Of a DNA stretch of 64,000 nt, positions 55,477-64,000 are shown one piece after another. Origin of the DNA: Fusobacterium necrogenes (lineage in GTDB: Bacteria > Fusobacteriota > Fusobacteriia > Fusobacteriales > Fusobacteriaceae); assembly GCF_900450765.1 (NCBI RefSeq), contig NZ_UGGU01000003.1, forward strand, positions 1-64,000, given 5' to 3'. The translations under genes and the position numbers were made by a program. The number at the start of each line of letters is the position of its first letter. The stretch's first letter is position 1. Below the pieces are notes generated by a model. The model was not told where the DNA came from. It saw only the letters and a list, made by a program, of their open reading frames with translations, and made no database searches.

Positions 55477-56205
55477 ATGAAAAAAGTATTTTTAAAAGTT
55501 GTTTTTATGTTTATGTTTGTTATATCTGGACTTAGTTTTGGAGCAGAGAAACTTTATGTTGGAACTAATGCTGAATTTGAACCATTTGAGTATTTACAAA
55601 ATGGAGAGATTGTAGGTTTTGATGTTGATTTAATGGAGGAAATAGCAAAAATTACTGGGAAAGAGATCATATGGAAGAACATAGCTTTTGATGGATTATT
55701 ACCAGCTCTTCAAACTAAAAAAATAGATGTAATTATTGCTGGAATGACTGCTACTGAAGAGAGAAAGAAATTTGTAAATTTTTCACAAACTTACTATGAG
55801 TCAAATCAGATGATGTTGATAAATAAAGAAAATCCAGTTGTGAAATCATTCGATGAGTTAAAAGGACATCATGTAGGAGTTGTTTTAGGATATACTGGAG
55901 ATATAGCTGTAAGTGAGATAGAAGGGGTGAAAGTTCATAGATATAATGGAACATCAGAGGCAATAATGGCACTTAAAGCTCAAAAGGTAGAAGTTGTTGT
56001 TTTAGATTCAGAACCAGCTAAAAACTATGCTAAACAAAATCCAGAATTAGAATTAATAAATACAGATGTTGCTAAAGAAGAGTACGCAATAGCGGTAAGA
56101 AAAACTGATGAGGCTCTTGTAGAAGATATAGATAAAGCATTAGTTGAATTGAAAGCAAATGGAACTTATGATAAGTTGATTAAAAAATATTTTTCTGATA
56201 AATAA
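55477..56205 (+). CDS. amino-acid ABC transporter substrate-binding protein (orphan)
   Basis: 242 residues with a signal peptide ending near LSFG. The family 3 solute-binding fold is clear: LYVGTNAEFEPFEYLQNGEIVGFDVDLMEEI, FDGLLPALQTKKIDVIIAGMT, ATEERKKFVNFSQTYYES, and a C-terminal lobe with VGVVLGYTGD and ALVELKANGTYDKLIKKYF. It should bind a polar amino acid in the periplasm. No permease or ATPase gene is intact beside it, only a remnant upstream. It therefore either works with a distant transporter or scavenges. It lies 25 bases before argG, so the pair may be transcribed together and linked to arginine or aspartate supply. Confidence 0.92.
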   Translation: MKKVFLKVVFMFMFVISGLSFGAEKLYVGTNAEFEPFEYLQNGEIVGFDVDLMEEIAKITGKEIIWKNIAFDGLLPALQTKKIDVIIAGMTATEERKKFVNFSQTYYESNQMMLINKENPVVKSFDELKGHHVGVVLGYTGDIAVSEIEGVKVHRYNGTSEAIMALKAQKVEVVVLDSEPAKNYAKQNPELELINTDVAKEEYAIAVRKTDEALVEDIDKALVELKANGTYDKLIKKYFSDK

Positions 56206-56230
56206 TTTAGGATAGAGGAGAGGAATTTTA

Positions 56231-57430
56231 ATGAAAGAAAAGGTAGTGTTGGCTTATTCAGGTGGACTTGATACTTCAGTAATTGTACCTTGGTTGAAAG
56301 AAAATTATAATAATATAGAGGTTATAGCTGTATCAGTGGATGTAGGTCAAAAAGATGATTTTGTAGAGGTAGAGAAAAGAGCTTTGGCTATTGGAGCTTC
56401 TAAATTCTATGTGGTAGATAAAAAAGCTGAATTAGTAAATGATTTTATTTTTCCAATGTTAAAATCAGGAGCTAAATATGAAAATGAATATTTATTAGGA
56501 ACATCAATAGCAAGACCAGTCATAGCGAAGGCTCTTGTAGAAATAGCTATAAAAGAGGGAGCTAGTTATATAGCACATGGGGCAACAGGTAAAGGAAATG
56601 ATCAGGTTAGATTTGAATTAGGGGTTAAAGCCTTAGCACCAAATATGAAAATGATAGCACCTTGGCGAATTTGGAGTATAAAATCTCGTAAACAGGAGAT
56701 TGAATATTTGAAATCTCATAATATAGATTTACCTTTTAAAGAGGGAGTTACATATAGTAGAGATGAAAATCTTTTCCATATTAGTCATGAAGGACAAGAA
56801 TTAGAATCTCCAGCTAATACTCCTAAATATGAGGATGTATTACAATGGGTTTTACCTTTAGAAAAATCGAGTGATATAGCTGAATATGTATCTATTGAGT
56901 TTGAGAAGGGAGTACCAATCAAATTAAATGGAGAGAAGTTAGACGGAGTTGCTCTTATTAATAAATTAAATGAAATAGGAGCTAAGCATGGAATAGGAGT
57001 GATAGATTTAGTTGAGAATCGTCTTGTTGGAATGAAATCAAGAGGTGTGTATGAGACTCCTGGAGGGACAATATTATATTTTGCACATGAAGAGTTAGAA
57101 AGACTTTGTTTAGATAGAGATACCCTTCAAGCAAAGATAAAACTTTCACATGATATGGCTAAATTAATATACAATGGACAGTGGTTTACAAAATATAGAA
57201 AGTCTCTTTCAGCTTTTGTAGATGAAACTCAGGAGTATATAACAGGTATTGTAAATTTAAAATTATATAAGGGAAATATACTTTTAAATGGAATGGAATC
57301 ACCATATTCTTTGTATTCAGAAGATTTTTCAACATTTGATGAAGATACAGTATATAATCAACAAGATGCAGAAGGTTTTATTAATTTATTTGGATTACCT
57401 ATTAAAATAGAAAGTTTATTAAGAAAATAG
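56231..57430 (+). CDS. argG: argininosuccinate synthase
   Basis: 399 residues. The ATP-binding loop [15 protein letters not shown] is at the N-terminus; [26 protein letters not shown] and the later [23 protein letters not shown] are all typical. It joins citrulline and aspartate to give argininosuccinate in arginine synthesis. No argH or other arg gene follows in the window, as the next gene is convergent. RBS GAGGAGAGG. There are no unusual features. Confidence 0.96.
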   Translation: MKEKVVLAYSGGLDTSVIVPWLKENYNNIEVIAVSVDVGQKDDFVEVEKRALAIGASKFYVVDKKAELVNDFIFPMLKSGAKYENEYLLGTSIARPVIAKALVEIAIKEGASYIAHGATGKGNDQVRFELGVKALAPNMKMIAPWRIWSIKSRKQEIEYLKSHNIDLPFKEGVTYSRDENLFHISHEGQELESPANTPKYEDVLQWVLPLEKSSDIAEYVSIEFEKGVPIKLNGEKLDGVALINKLNEIGAKHGIGVIDLVENRLVGMKSRGVYETPGGTILYFAHEELERLCLDRDTLQAKIKLSHDMAKLIYNGQWFTKYRKSLSAFVDETQEYITGIVNLKLYKGNILLNGMESPYSLYSEDFSTFDEDTVYNQQDAEGFINLFGLPIKIESLLRK

Positions 57431-57476
57431 GTAACTTAGGGTATAATTTTCCATTCAAATATAGACTAACATAGAG

Positions 57477-57528
57477 AAAGAATTGCCTGGTACACAATTA
57501 AAGGTTTGAGTGTACAGGGCAATTCTTT
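57477..57528. terminator. bidirectional terminator between argG and gltS
   Basis: An 11-bp perfect outer stem (AAAGAATTGCC with GGCAATTCTTT) and an inner GTACAC/GTGTAC stem. T-rich flanks on both strands suit convergent genes. Confidence 0.85.
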
Positions 57529-57531
57529 ATT

Positions 57532-58890
57532 TTAATTTTTATTTATTTTTTGAAGAATAAATGAAAATATTAAAATGAGAACTATATTTAGCAAAAGTGG
57601 TGTGATAACACCATAATTAGCACTCAAAATGATAGCTGAAACTATCATTAAAGGTCCAATTAGAGCGGTAATTGAAAAACCTAGTGAGTAATCCCCAAGG
57701 ACAGGAGAGGAAAACTCAGAGTCACATATTTTTAAAAGTAATATTCCAGTGAGAAACACTCCAAAACTAGTTCCAGTTATTGATATTGCTCTTTCAAAGG
57801 CATAATTATTTCTAAAGTATTTGTAACAATAGTATTTTATACAGTACCAAGTACCAATAAAGCCTAGAATAAGCATTATTGTGATTGGTAAAAAATATGT
57901 AAAAACAGCCCTAAGTGGTAGAGATGCCACAGCACTTACTATTGCAAACTCTGTAAGAAGTGCAGAAATTTTACTTTTAATTTTTACATCAATACACCAC
58001 TCCAAATCTAGTTTCTTTATAATTTGCCATACACTTATCATAAGTATCATAGCAAGTGCCCAAACTGAGACAGATGAAAGGATAGGAATCTTATACTTTC
58101 TGATAAAATCTAAAAAAAGATATGAGACTCCACACACAGAAAAAATAATGGCAACATGAAGAGCTAAAGTATCTATTGATGATGATAGCATGGTCTCTCG
58201 TCCTATTGAGTTTTGTTTAGTTATATCCTTATAATAACCTTGTTTTAGTTCTTGTGGTATATGACTTGGATTTTTTAAAAGAGATGTCTCTCCATTTCGA
58301 CAGGCTCTATTGATAAGATAGACACCGATTAAAATTCCACCTATAAGACCAAAAGTGGCAGTAGTAGTAGCTATACCTTGTGATATTTGCCAATAATCTA
58401 TATTCATCTCTTGTAAAGTTTTACCTATCATTCCAGCTGTTCCATGTCCACCAGCAAATCCAGTATTAAGCTCAGCTCCAAAAGTAGGATAAAGAGGCTT
58501 GCCTAGTATATATGTATAGATAAAATTTACAAAATAGCCTATAGCTAATTGTAAAAAAGTTACAATAAATAGAATAAAGCTAGTATTTATAATATCTTTA
58601 GCCTCTCCCTTACTATTTTTTATGTTGAAATTCATTCCTAGTGGAATACTAGCTATTATAGGAACTATGAGTATACTAGGAAGTAATGAGATATCTTTAT
58701 TCCAAGTAATAGGAATAGAAAATGAACTGAGTTTTCCTAAAATCTCAGGTCCAATTATTAAACCAATTCCACCACCTATGATTGAAGCTGGAATAAATAA
58801 TTCTTGAAAAATTTTAAATTTGGATTTTATAATTACTCCTAAAATTAAAAGAAAACTGAGATAACAAAGAATGTAAAAAAATTGTTGCAT
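57532..58890 (-). CDS. gltS: sodium/glutamate symporter, GltS family
   Basis: 452 residues with about ten to twelve transmembrane helices. The N-terminal half contains ELFIPASIIGGGIGLIIGPEIL, and the mid-protein segment ELNTGFAGGHGTAGMIGKTLQE carries the Gly-rich re-entrant loop typical of GltS. The C-terminal half repeats the pattern (ERAISITGTSFGVFLTGILLL, then SVLGDY-like SPVLGDYSLGFSITALIGP). It is somewhat longer than E. coli GltS (401). It takes up glutamate with sodium, which suits an amino-acid-fermenting anaerobe. It has its own transcript on the minus strand. Confidence 0.88.
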   Translation of the reverse strand: MQQFFYILCYLSFLLILGVIIKSKFKIFQELFIPASIIGGGIGLIIGPEILGKLSSFSIPITWNKDISLLPSILIVPIIASIPLGMNFNIKNSKGEAKDIINTSFILFIVTFLQLAIGYFVNFIYTYILGKPLYPTFGAELNTGFAGGHGTAGMIGKTLQEMNIDYWQISQGIATTTATFGLIGGILIGVYLINRACRNGETSLLKNPSHIPQELKQGYYKDITKQNSIGRETMLSSSIDTLALHVAIIFSVCGVSYLFLDFIRKYKIPILSSVSVWALAMILMISVWQIIKKLDLEWCIDVKIKSKISALLTEFAIVSAVASLPLRAVFTYFLPITIMLILGFIGTWYCIKYYCYKYFRNNYAFERAISITGTSFGVFLTGILLLKICDSEFSSPVLGDYSLGFSITALIGPLMIVSAIILSANYGVITPLLLNIVLILIFSFILQKINKN

Positions 58891-58946
58891 GAATACCTCC
58901 TAAAAATTAATAAGTAATTATATCATTAAAATTCATAAAGGTAAAT

Positions 58947-59021
58947 AAAAAAAGGCTACTGCAAAATTTTTAATTGTATATTACTCCTCATTTAAAAGGG
59001 AATAATTACATTGCAACAGCC
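58947..59021 (-). terminator. long-stem terminator of the small secreted protein gene
   Basis: On the minus strand GGCTGTTGCAA pairs with TTGCAGTAGCC (two G-T pairs), closing a 46-base internal region that can also pair, followed by seven T residues. Confidence 0.7.
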
Positions 59022-59057
59022 TCAGAACTTTTATTATAGAAGTATACTAGTCAATTT

Positions 59058-59480
59058 TTAAAGAAATCTACAGTTATAGTTTCTATTTTCCATATTATAT
59101 TTTTGATTTTCAGTTCTTTTCATAACAATTTCTTGATTTAGTTTTTCTACTCTATTCCAATCTGGAGTATCTTTTAATAATTCTTTTCTGATTTCTATCT
59201 TTCTTTCTGCTATAAAAATTCTATTTTCTTCTAATTTCTTATCTAAAGGAAGACCATTTCTATTAAAATTTCTTCCATAACCACAATTAGTATTTGGATT
59301 ATTGAAATTTCTTCCATAAGCGTAGTGAGTGTTTGAATTGTTATAATTTCTTCCATAAGCAACCGAATAATTTTGGTAACAAGCTCCAGTTCCTCTACCC
59401 ATATTTCCCATACCTCTAGCAAATACAGTACTTCCAATTAATAGTGTTGCAACTCCTACAGTTAAAATAATTTTTTTCAT
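59058..59480 (-). CDS. small secreted protein with Tyr-Gly-Arg-Asn repeats
   Basis: 140 residues with a signal peptide (MKKIILTVGVATLLIGSTVFA). The mature N-terminus has three copies of a 14-residue repeat of the form YGRNxNNxNTxxxY at residues about 42-80 (YGRNYNNSNT, YGRNFNNPNT, YGRNFNRNG), including one Cys. The C-terminal half is helical and charged (LDKKLEENRIFIAERKIEIRKEL, WNRVEKLNQEIVMKR), which recalls CpxP/Spy-type periplasmic proteins. No enzymatic motif is seen. It stands alone between two terminators or promoter regions. A stress-responsive periplasmic or surface protein is possible but unproven. RBS GGAGGT. Confidence 0.65.
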   Translation of the reverse strand: MKKIILTVGVATLLIGSTVFARGMGNMGRGTGACYQNYSVAYGRNYNNSNTHYAYGRNFNNPNTNCGYGRNFNRNGLPLDKKLEENRIFIAERKIEIRKELLKDTPDWNRVEKLNQEIVMKRTENQKYNMENRNYNCRFL

Positions 59481-59563
59481 AAGTTATACCTCCAAAAATT
59501 TTTTAATTTCCTTTATGGATTAAGTATAACTTTTGTTTATGACCTCAATATGTCAGACTAAAA

Positions 59564-60040
59564 TTATATTTTTTCTAATAAAATAACACAATATGATTTT
59601 ACTCCAGTTTCATCACCAGTGAAACCTAATTTTTCTTCAGTAGTAGCTTTTATACTGATTTGCTCTATGTTTATTTCTAGTATTTGAGCTATTTTTTTTC
59701 TCATTTCTTCAATATATGGTTTTATTTTTGGTTTCTGTAAAACTATTACAGAATCAATATTGACAATTTTATATTTCTTTTTAGTTATAAGTTCATTAAC
59801 TTTAGCTAATAAAATTGTACTATCGATATCTTTATATTGAATATCAGTATCTGGAAAATGTTGTCCGATATCTCCTAGAGCTAAGGCTCCAAGCATAGCA
59901 TCCATAATAGCGTGAATTAATACATCCCCATCAGAATGTCCAAGAACTCCTTTAATATGAGGAATTTCAATACCACCCAAGATTAGTTTTCTTCCTTCTA
60001 CAAGTTTATGAACATCATATCCATTACCAATTCTAAACAT
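59564..60040 (-). CDS. ispF: 2-C-methyl-D-erythritol 2,4-cyclodiphosphate synthase
   Basis: 158 residues from the ATG at 60040, which follows GGGAG by 7 bases; an in-frame ATG 21 bases earlier has no RBS. Metal ligands in GNGYDVHKL (Asp, His), the [20 protein letters not shown] motif and [15 protein letters not shown] are complete. It is a step of the non-mevalonate isoprenoid pathway. The start overlaps the end of the heptose-kinase gene by 8 bases, so the two are translationally coupled. Confidence 0.95.
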   Translation of the reverse strand: MFRIGNGYDVHKLVEGRKLILGGIEIPHIKGVLGHSDGDVLIHAIMDAMLGALALGDIGQHFPDTDIQYKDIDSTILLAKVNELITKKKYKIVNIDSVIVLQKPKIKPYIEEMRKKIAQILEINIEQISIKATTEEKLGFTGDETGVKSYCVILLEKI

Positions 60041-61031
60041 TATTGCACTCCCATCTTTCATAAATTTGGTTATAAAATTCTAAAATCTCATCTTTTGTAA
60101 CAGTTGATGTCCCCATCTTACCAACTACAATACCAGCAGCAGTATTAGCTATTTTAGCTGCCTCATGCCAATCTACACCAGCAGCACTAGCTAGAGTAAA
60201 AACAGATATAACAGTATCACCAGCTCCAGTGACATCATAGACTTCTTTAGCGAAAGTAGGGATATTTATAATTTCGTTTAAAAATAGGCTCATTCCTTCT
60301 TCACTTCTAGTAAGTAAGAGATTATCAAGTTGTAATTTTTCTTTTAATTCTTTTCCAAGAGCTTCAAAATCAGTAACATTATTTTTACCTAAGCATTCCA
60401 TAGCTTCCTTTCTATTAGGTGTCATAGATGTAGCACCAATGTAATTCATAGCATTTTTAGGTTTAGGATCAACAGTAACTATCTTATTTTTAGCTTTACA
60501 AATTTTGACAATCTCTTTAGCAACTTTTGGAGTGAGGACCCCTTTGTCATAATCAGATAGGATAACAGCATCGAGTGAGTCAATTTTAGATTTAAAATTT
60601 TCTAATAAAAGCTCTTCTAGTTCTTTTGAAATAGTTTCTGCTTTTTCCCAATCAATTCTTAAAAGTTGTTGATTTCCAGCTAATATTCTTCTCTTAACAA
60701 TAGTAGGAATCTCCTTTGTTCTAATAATACCTGAACTATCTATTCCTTTTTCATCAAAAGTTTTGAGTAATCTATCTCCATTTGTATCTGTACCAATGAC
60801 ACCAAAACATATGGTTTGAGCCTCAAGCACTGATAAATTATTTACAACATTGGCTGCTCCACCTAAGACAAATCTTTCTTCTTTGACATTAACGACAGGT
60901 ACTGGAGCTTCTGGTGAAATTCTGTCAACTACACCTATTATATAATCATCTAACATAAGGTCTCCAACAACTCCTATCTTTATATTTTTAAAACTATCTA
61001 ATATTTTTTGTAAATCTAATCTGTTTTTCAT
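60033..61031 (-). CDS. rfaE1: D-glycero-beta-D-manno-heptose-7-phosphate kinase
   Basis: 332 residues. It is a PfkB-fold kinase with [12 protein letters not shown] near the N-terminus, [13 protein letters not shown], and the anion-hole motif [13 protein letters not shown] near residue 260. It corresponds to the kinase half of HldE; the nucleotidyltransferase half is absent and must be a separate gene. It phosphorylates heptose-7-phosphate for ADP-heptose, used in the LPS inner core. This supports an outer membrane with heptose-containing LPS. It sits between a secretin gene and ispF in one minus-strand run. Confidence 0.93.
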   Translation of the reverse strand: MKNRLDLQKILDSFKNIKIGVVGDLMLDDYIIGVVDRISPEAPVPVVNVKEERFVLGGAANVVNNLSVLEAQTICFGVIGTDTNGDRLLKTFDEKGIDSSGIIRTKEIPTIVKRRILAGNQQLLRIDWEKAETISKELEELLLENFKSKIDSLDAVILSDYDKGVLTPKVAKEIVKICKAKNKIVTVDPKPKNAMNYIGATSMTPNRKEAMECLGKNNVTDFEALGKELKEKLQLDNLLLTRSEEGMSLFLNEIINIPTFAKEVYDVTGAGDTVISVFTLASAAGVDWHEAAKIANTAAGIVVGKMGTSTVTKDEILEFYNQIYERWECNNV

Positions 61032-61046
61032 AACGCTCCTCTTTTC

Positions 61047-62714
61047 TTAATAAATTTTTCTATTTATTATATCCTTTGCTCTTTGATGAATTTCATCTCG
61101 TTCGAAGGAATCAGTTTCATTGTTAACAATATTTACTTTCATTTTTATATAGATATCACTTATTTCATGACTTATATTTTGATTTTTGAAAAAAATATCA
61201 ATCATAGGAAGTGTACCGAAAAATGGAATTTGGCTGTTGAGATTATGAACTGTAGCTTTTTTTAATCCTCCTATAAATATGGTTTCTCCATCTCTTATTT
61301 TAATGGTAGTTTCTATACTTCTACCTATTTTAGATCCACCTTCAGAGTTATATGTCCCACTATCTTCTGCCTCATCTTTATTAATTTTTAATTTAAAATT
61401 ACTAATTTCTATTAATACTTTTAGGATTACCCAGCCATCTTTTCTAATAGTAGGTGTTACCTTCAAAATAACACCAGCTTCCCTAAATATAGGAGTAGTG
61501 ATGACTCTATTGTTATCTTCATCTTCCTCCTTTTGTTCCCCAACAATGACCTCTTCAGCAACTTTAAAACTTCCTTCTTCCCCATCTAACACCAAAATAG
61601 ATGGTCTAGAACTTACTACTAGGTCTTGAGTGCTTTCTAAGAGATTAATTCCAAGATTAAGTATATCACTTCCAGCATTAAACTGTTTTGAGATAGAGAT
61701 AGCTGAAGAGTAAGCATTTCCAAGTCCAGTGACAGAACTACTACCTAATAAAGAAAAATTCCAATCTTCATTTCCTTTGAGATTTTCATTATTATTATAT
61801 ATCCAATTAAATCCTAAATTTTCAAAAAGATTATTAGTAACATCGAGAATTTGTGCATCTATTCTAATCTGTTTCATATCACTATCTAAATCTGCAATAA
61901 GAGCTTTAGAACTTTTTATGATTTCCTCTTCTCCAGAAAGTAGAAGAATATTTTTCTTAGGAAGAGATGAGATTTTTAATAAACTTCCGAAAGTTTCTAA
62001 AAGAAGCTTCTTTATATCTTCACAGTTATTATTGTAAATATGTATTGTTTCAGTTAGAATTTTTTTACCATTGACCATATTTTGATAAGAAGTATTATCT
62101 TTTTTTAATGAAGATTTTTCTTCTCTATTAAAGAACTTATTTTCCCTTTTCATAGTGATATTTATAGATTTATTCATTTCTGTTAAATCTATTAGATCAA
62201 TAATAGGAAAATAGCCTTCTTTTTCAAATTTTACAATATATACAGCTGGATCTATATCATTTAGTAAAAAGTAACCATCATAAGTTGAGAATACAGGCTG
62301 AGAAAAGCTATTTATTAGAGTTATTTTCACTCTTTCAAGTCCTTTTTTTGATTCTTCAGATTCCACACGACCAGAGAAGATAAAATTATTATTTTCTCCT
62401 CTTTTACTTAAAATAAAGATTTGACCACTTTTAGAAAGTTTAAGATTATAGAGTTGAATAAATGTATTGAGTATATCTTCTAATGAGATATCAGCAGGAA
62501 AATAGGTGTTTAAAATAATATCTTTTATCTCATCACTTGGGATTATAGCTACTTTACTTTCTTGACTGATAATATTAAGAGTTTCTCCTAAAGTCATATT
62601 TTGTAAATTTAATTCATAAGTGATGTGATTTTTAAGTTTTGTATGATCAAATTGTCCATAACTATTATAACAAATAAAAAAAATTATTAAAAGTATAAGA
62701 TTTTTTTTTCTCAT
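61047..62714 (-). CDS. secretin of a type IV pilus/type II secretion system with extra beta domain
   Basis: 555 residues from the ATG at 62714, which follows GGGGAGA; a longer frame starts inside the upstream gene. After the signal peptide come: an STN-like domain (about 28-92, MTLGETLNIISQESKVAII); a carboxypeptidase-regulatory/CnaB-like domain (about 105-180, FSGRVESEESKKGLERVKI, STYDGYFLL, YIVKFEKEGY); a linker; an N-type domain (IHIYNNNCEDIKKLLLETFG); and the secretin core (about 290-520, VVSSRPSILVLDGEEGSFKV, VTPTIRKDGWVIL, GETIFIGGLKKA). It forms the outer-membrane ring. The beta-sandwich insert between STN and N domains is unusual. It follows pilO- and pilN-like genes, so it belongs with PilQ/GspD. 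Confidence 0.88.
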   Translation of the reverse strand: MRKKNLILLIIFFICYNSYGQFDHTKLKNHITYELNLQNMTLGETLNIISQESKVAIIPSDEIKDIILNTYFPADISLEDILNTFIQLYNLKLSKSGQIFILSKRGENNNFIFSGRVESEESKKGLERVKITLINSFSQPVFSTYDGYFLLNDIDPAVYIVKFEKEGYFPIIDLIDLTEMNKSINITMKRENKFFNREEKSSLKKDNTSYQNMVNGKKILTETIHIYNNNCEDIKKLLLETFGSLLKISSLPKKNILLLSGEEEIIKSSKALIADLDSDMKQIRIDAQILDVTNNLFENLGFNWIYNNNENLKGNEDWNFSLLGSSSVTGLGNAYSSAISISKQFNAGSDILNLGINLLESTQDLVVSSRPSILVLDGEEGSFKVAEEVIVGEQKEEDEDNNRVITTPIFREAGVILKVTPTIRKDGWVILKVLIEISNFKLKINKDEAEDSGTYNSEGGSKIGRSIETTIKIRDGETIFIGGLKKATVHNLNSQIPFFGTLPMIDIFFKNQNISHEISDIYIKMKVNIVNNETDSFERDEIHQRAKDIINRKIY

Positions 62715-62724
62715 AAAATCTCCC

Positions 62725-63510
62725 CTAATTTTCAAGTAGTTGTAAAAAAGGGGAGTTGTTTTTAAGAATAATCTTATATCTTAAATTATTGAGTATAACT
62801 TCCTCACCCTCATAAAAAATATTTTTACTACCATCTTTATAATTTAGTATTATATAGTTTTTTTTATTAAAGCTTAAATATTTAATATTAGATATTTTTT
62901 TATTGCTTAGTTTTGAAATTGTTATAAGTGAGTCTTGATTAATTTCTTGTTCTATTGTATTAAGTACATTAGAAGATATTTTTGTAATAATTTTTCCTCT
63001 AGGAGTAAAGGATATTTTTGTAATACTATCACTAAAAGAAATTTTTTTCTTGTTTTTTTCTAGTTCTTCAAGAAATGATAAGATATCTTTATCTTCACCT
63101 TCTATTATATAAGGTATGTAAATTTTATTGCTGTTATTTACCTTTTCAACCCTACCAATAGTGTTAATAATTAAATGATGAGAGTTAGCTTTTTCGCTTA
63201 TAAATTTCTCAAGGCTACTTATATTTTTAAAACTTTTATTTTTTTCAATCTTTTCAATATTATTTTGAGAAATCTTTAGCTGTTCAAGATTTTCTAATAA
63301 TTTATTGTATCTTTGGGTACTAGCTTGTTTTGTTTTTTGCTCTTTTTTAATTTTAATTTGAAGAGATTTTAAAGCTTCTACTTTTCCTTTATAATCTTTA
63401 AAAGGTAAAAATATTAAGCTATACATAATAAAACCAGCAATAAAGATAGAAATAAACAAAAGAATCTGAGCTTTATATTCATGATAATTAAAATTCTTCA
63501 AGGATATCAT
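62725..63510 (-). CDS. PilO/GspM-like inner-membrane pilus assembly protein
   Basis: 261 residues. One transmembrane helix (about 16-34, LLFISIFIAGFIMYSLIFL) is followed by a coiled coil (about 40-85) and a periplasmic domain with a ferredoxin-like pattern (LIINTIGRVEKVN, IPYIIEGEDKDILSFLEELE). The last part (about 190-261) has a small beta domain ending ILKNNSPFLQLLEN. This is the layout of PilO, which pairs with PilN in the alignment complex of type IV pili and type II systems. Its start lies inside the pilN-like gene (23-base overlap), and it precedes the secretin gene by 10 bases. Sequence identity to the family is low, so the call leans on order and topology. Confidence 0.7.
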   Translation of the reverse strand: MISLKNFNYHEYKAQILLFISIFIAGFIMYSLIFLPFKDYKGKVEALKSLQIKIKKEQKTKQASTQRYNKLLENLEQLKISQNNIEKIEKNKSFKNISSLEKFISEKANSHHLIINTIGRVEKVNNSNKIYIPYIIEGEDKDILSFLEELEKNKKKISFSDSITKISFTPRGKIITKISSNVLNTIEQEINQDSLITISKLSNKKISNIKYLSFNKKNYIILNYKDGSKNIFYEGEEVILNNLRYKIILKNNSPFLQLLEN

Positions 63511-64000
63511 TTGTCACCTCTATATCTATATTAAACTCATAACTATCATTTTTGAGTTTAATATAGTCATGATTAAATTTTTTAAAAAGTTTATTTTGGA
63601 GAATACTGTTTTGAAATTTATAAATTGCATCTTCAGAGTTAGAAATACCTTGAAGATTAATAATACCATCGCCGTATTCAAAATTAGTAAGTTCTAAATT
63701 TTCATTTTGAGATATAGAAGTCAGAATTTTATGAAGTTTTATTTGATTAAAATATTTTACTTTACTATTTTTTTTGATATTTCTGATCTCTTCTTCTAAT
63801 TTTAATATTTCATCTCTAATTTTTAGATTTTTTTCGTGGATTGAAGAAAAATTTTCTTGATAAGTATAAATTTTGTTGTCAATTGTTTGTCTTAGAAAAT
63901 ATAGTGTGAAAAATAAAATTGAAGATATAATTATAATAAGTGAGATAATGAAAGTAGAAATTTTTAAATTTTTTTTATAATTTTCTTCTAAGATATATTC
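63488..64000 (-). CDS. PilN/GspL-C-like pilus assembly protein (5' end beyond the window)
   Basis: 170 codons are open from the window edge to a TAA at 63488. The visible part starts EYILEENYKKN, then one transmembrane helix (ISTFIISLIIIISSILFF), a coiled coil (about residues 45-80), and a periplasmic ferredoxin-like domain (LTSISQNENLELTNFEYG, GIINLQGISNSEDAIYKFQ). This matches the topology of PilN or the C-terminal half of GspL. The short part before the helix fits PilN, which carries a few N-terminal residues, but a longer cytoplasmic domain upstream cannot be excluded. It overlaps the pilO-like gene by 23 bases. Confidence 0.65.
   Translation of the reverse strand, partial: EYILEENYKKNLKISTFIISLIIIISSILFFTLYFLRQTIDNKIYTYQENFSSIHEKNLKIRDEILKLEEEIRNIKKNSKVKYFNQIKLHKILTSISQNENLELTNFEYGDGIINLQGISNSEDAIYKFQNSILQNKLFKKFNHDYIKLKNDSYEFNIDIEVTNDILEEF

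Overview
The window is AT-rich DNA from a Gram-negative anaerobe, most likely a Fusobacterium or close relative such as Cetobacterium. This rests on the very low G+C content, A/T-ending codons, a patatin autotransporter of the fusobacterial FplA type, a two-subunit transketolase, outer-membrane systems (usher-like protein, secretin, TolC/RND pump, heptose kinase) and AGGAGG-type ribosome binding sites. The species cannot be fixed from sequence alone. I see no CRISPR array, insertion sequence, prophage or rRNA gene.

Region 1 (about 1-24,510) is the most unusual part: one plus-strand run of eleven secreted or envelope genes. It reads as a divergent chaperone-usher-like secretion or pilus locus. 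In order it holds a PapD-like chaperone, a small pilin-like subunit, a block of three consecutive hairpins, a 906-residue usher-like outer-membrane protein, two small proline-rich secreted proteins, a LysM protein, a one-domain second chaperone, a WG-repeat lipoprotein, two giant proteins (2853 and 2618 residues), and a small secreted protein. The giants share an almost identical N-terminus and an almost identical last repeat plus C-terminal domain. Between these lie 7 and 6 diverged modules of about 300 residues. I infer that the giants are modular fibre-forming adhesins exported and capped by this system; I know of no described system with this composition.

Region 2 (24,592-33,212) holds an FplA-like phospholipase autotransporter on the minus strand. 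Divergent to it is a TetR regulator followed by a TolC-MFP-RND efflux operon. Two similar palindromic sites are candidate TetR operators, one of them overlapping a predicted fplA promoter.

Region 3 (33,324-57,430) is mainly housekeeping: an EEP-fold protein that has lost its catalytic motifs, an ABC-F ATPase, the str operon (rpsL-rpsG-fusA-tuf) behind a near-consensus promoter, a YdjM-like membrane protein, two-gene transketolase, ftsX-envC-nadK-recN, a degenerate tyrosine recombinase, era, an ABC exporter, a LexA-type S24 repressor divergent from a small gene, an RpiR regulator, proC, a tRNA-Ser/Ser/Arg cluster, a LysE exporter, a decayed amino-acid ABC permease fragment, an orphan amino-acid binding protein and argG.

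Region 4 (57,532-64,000, all minus strand) has a GltS-type symporter, a small repeat-bearing secreted protein, and a type IV pilus/type II secretion run (pilN-like, cut by the window end, pilO-like and a secretin). The secretin has an unusual extra beta-sandwich domain and is followed by a heptose kinase and ispF.
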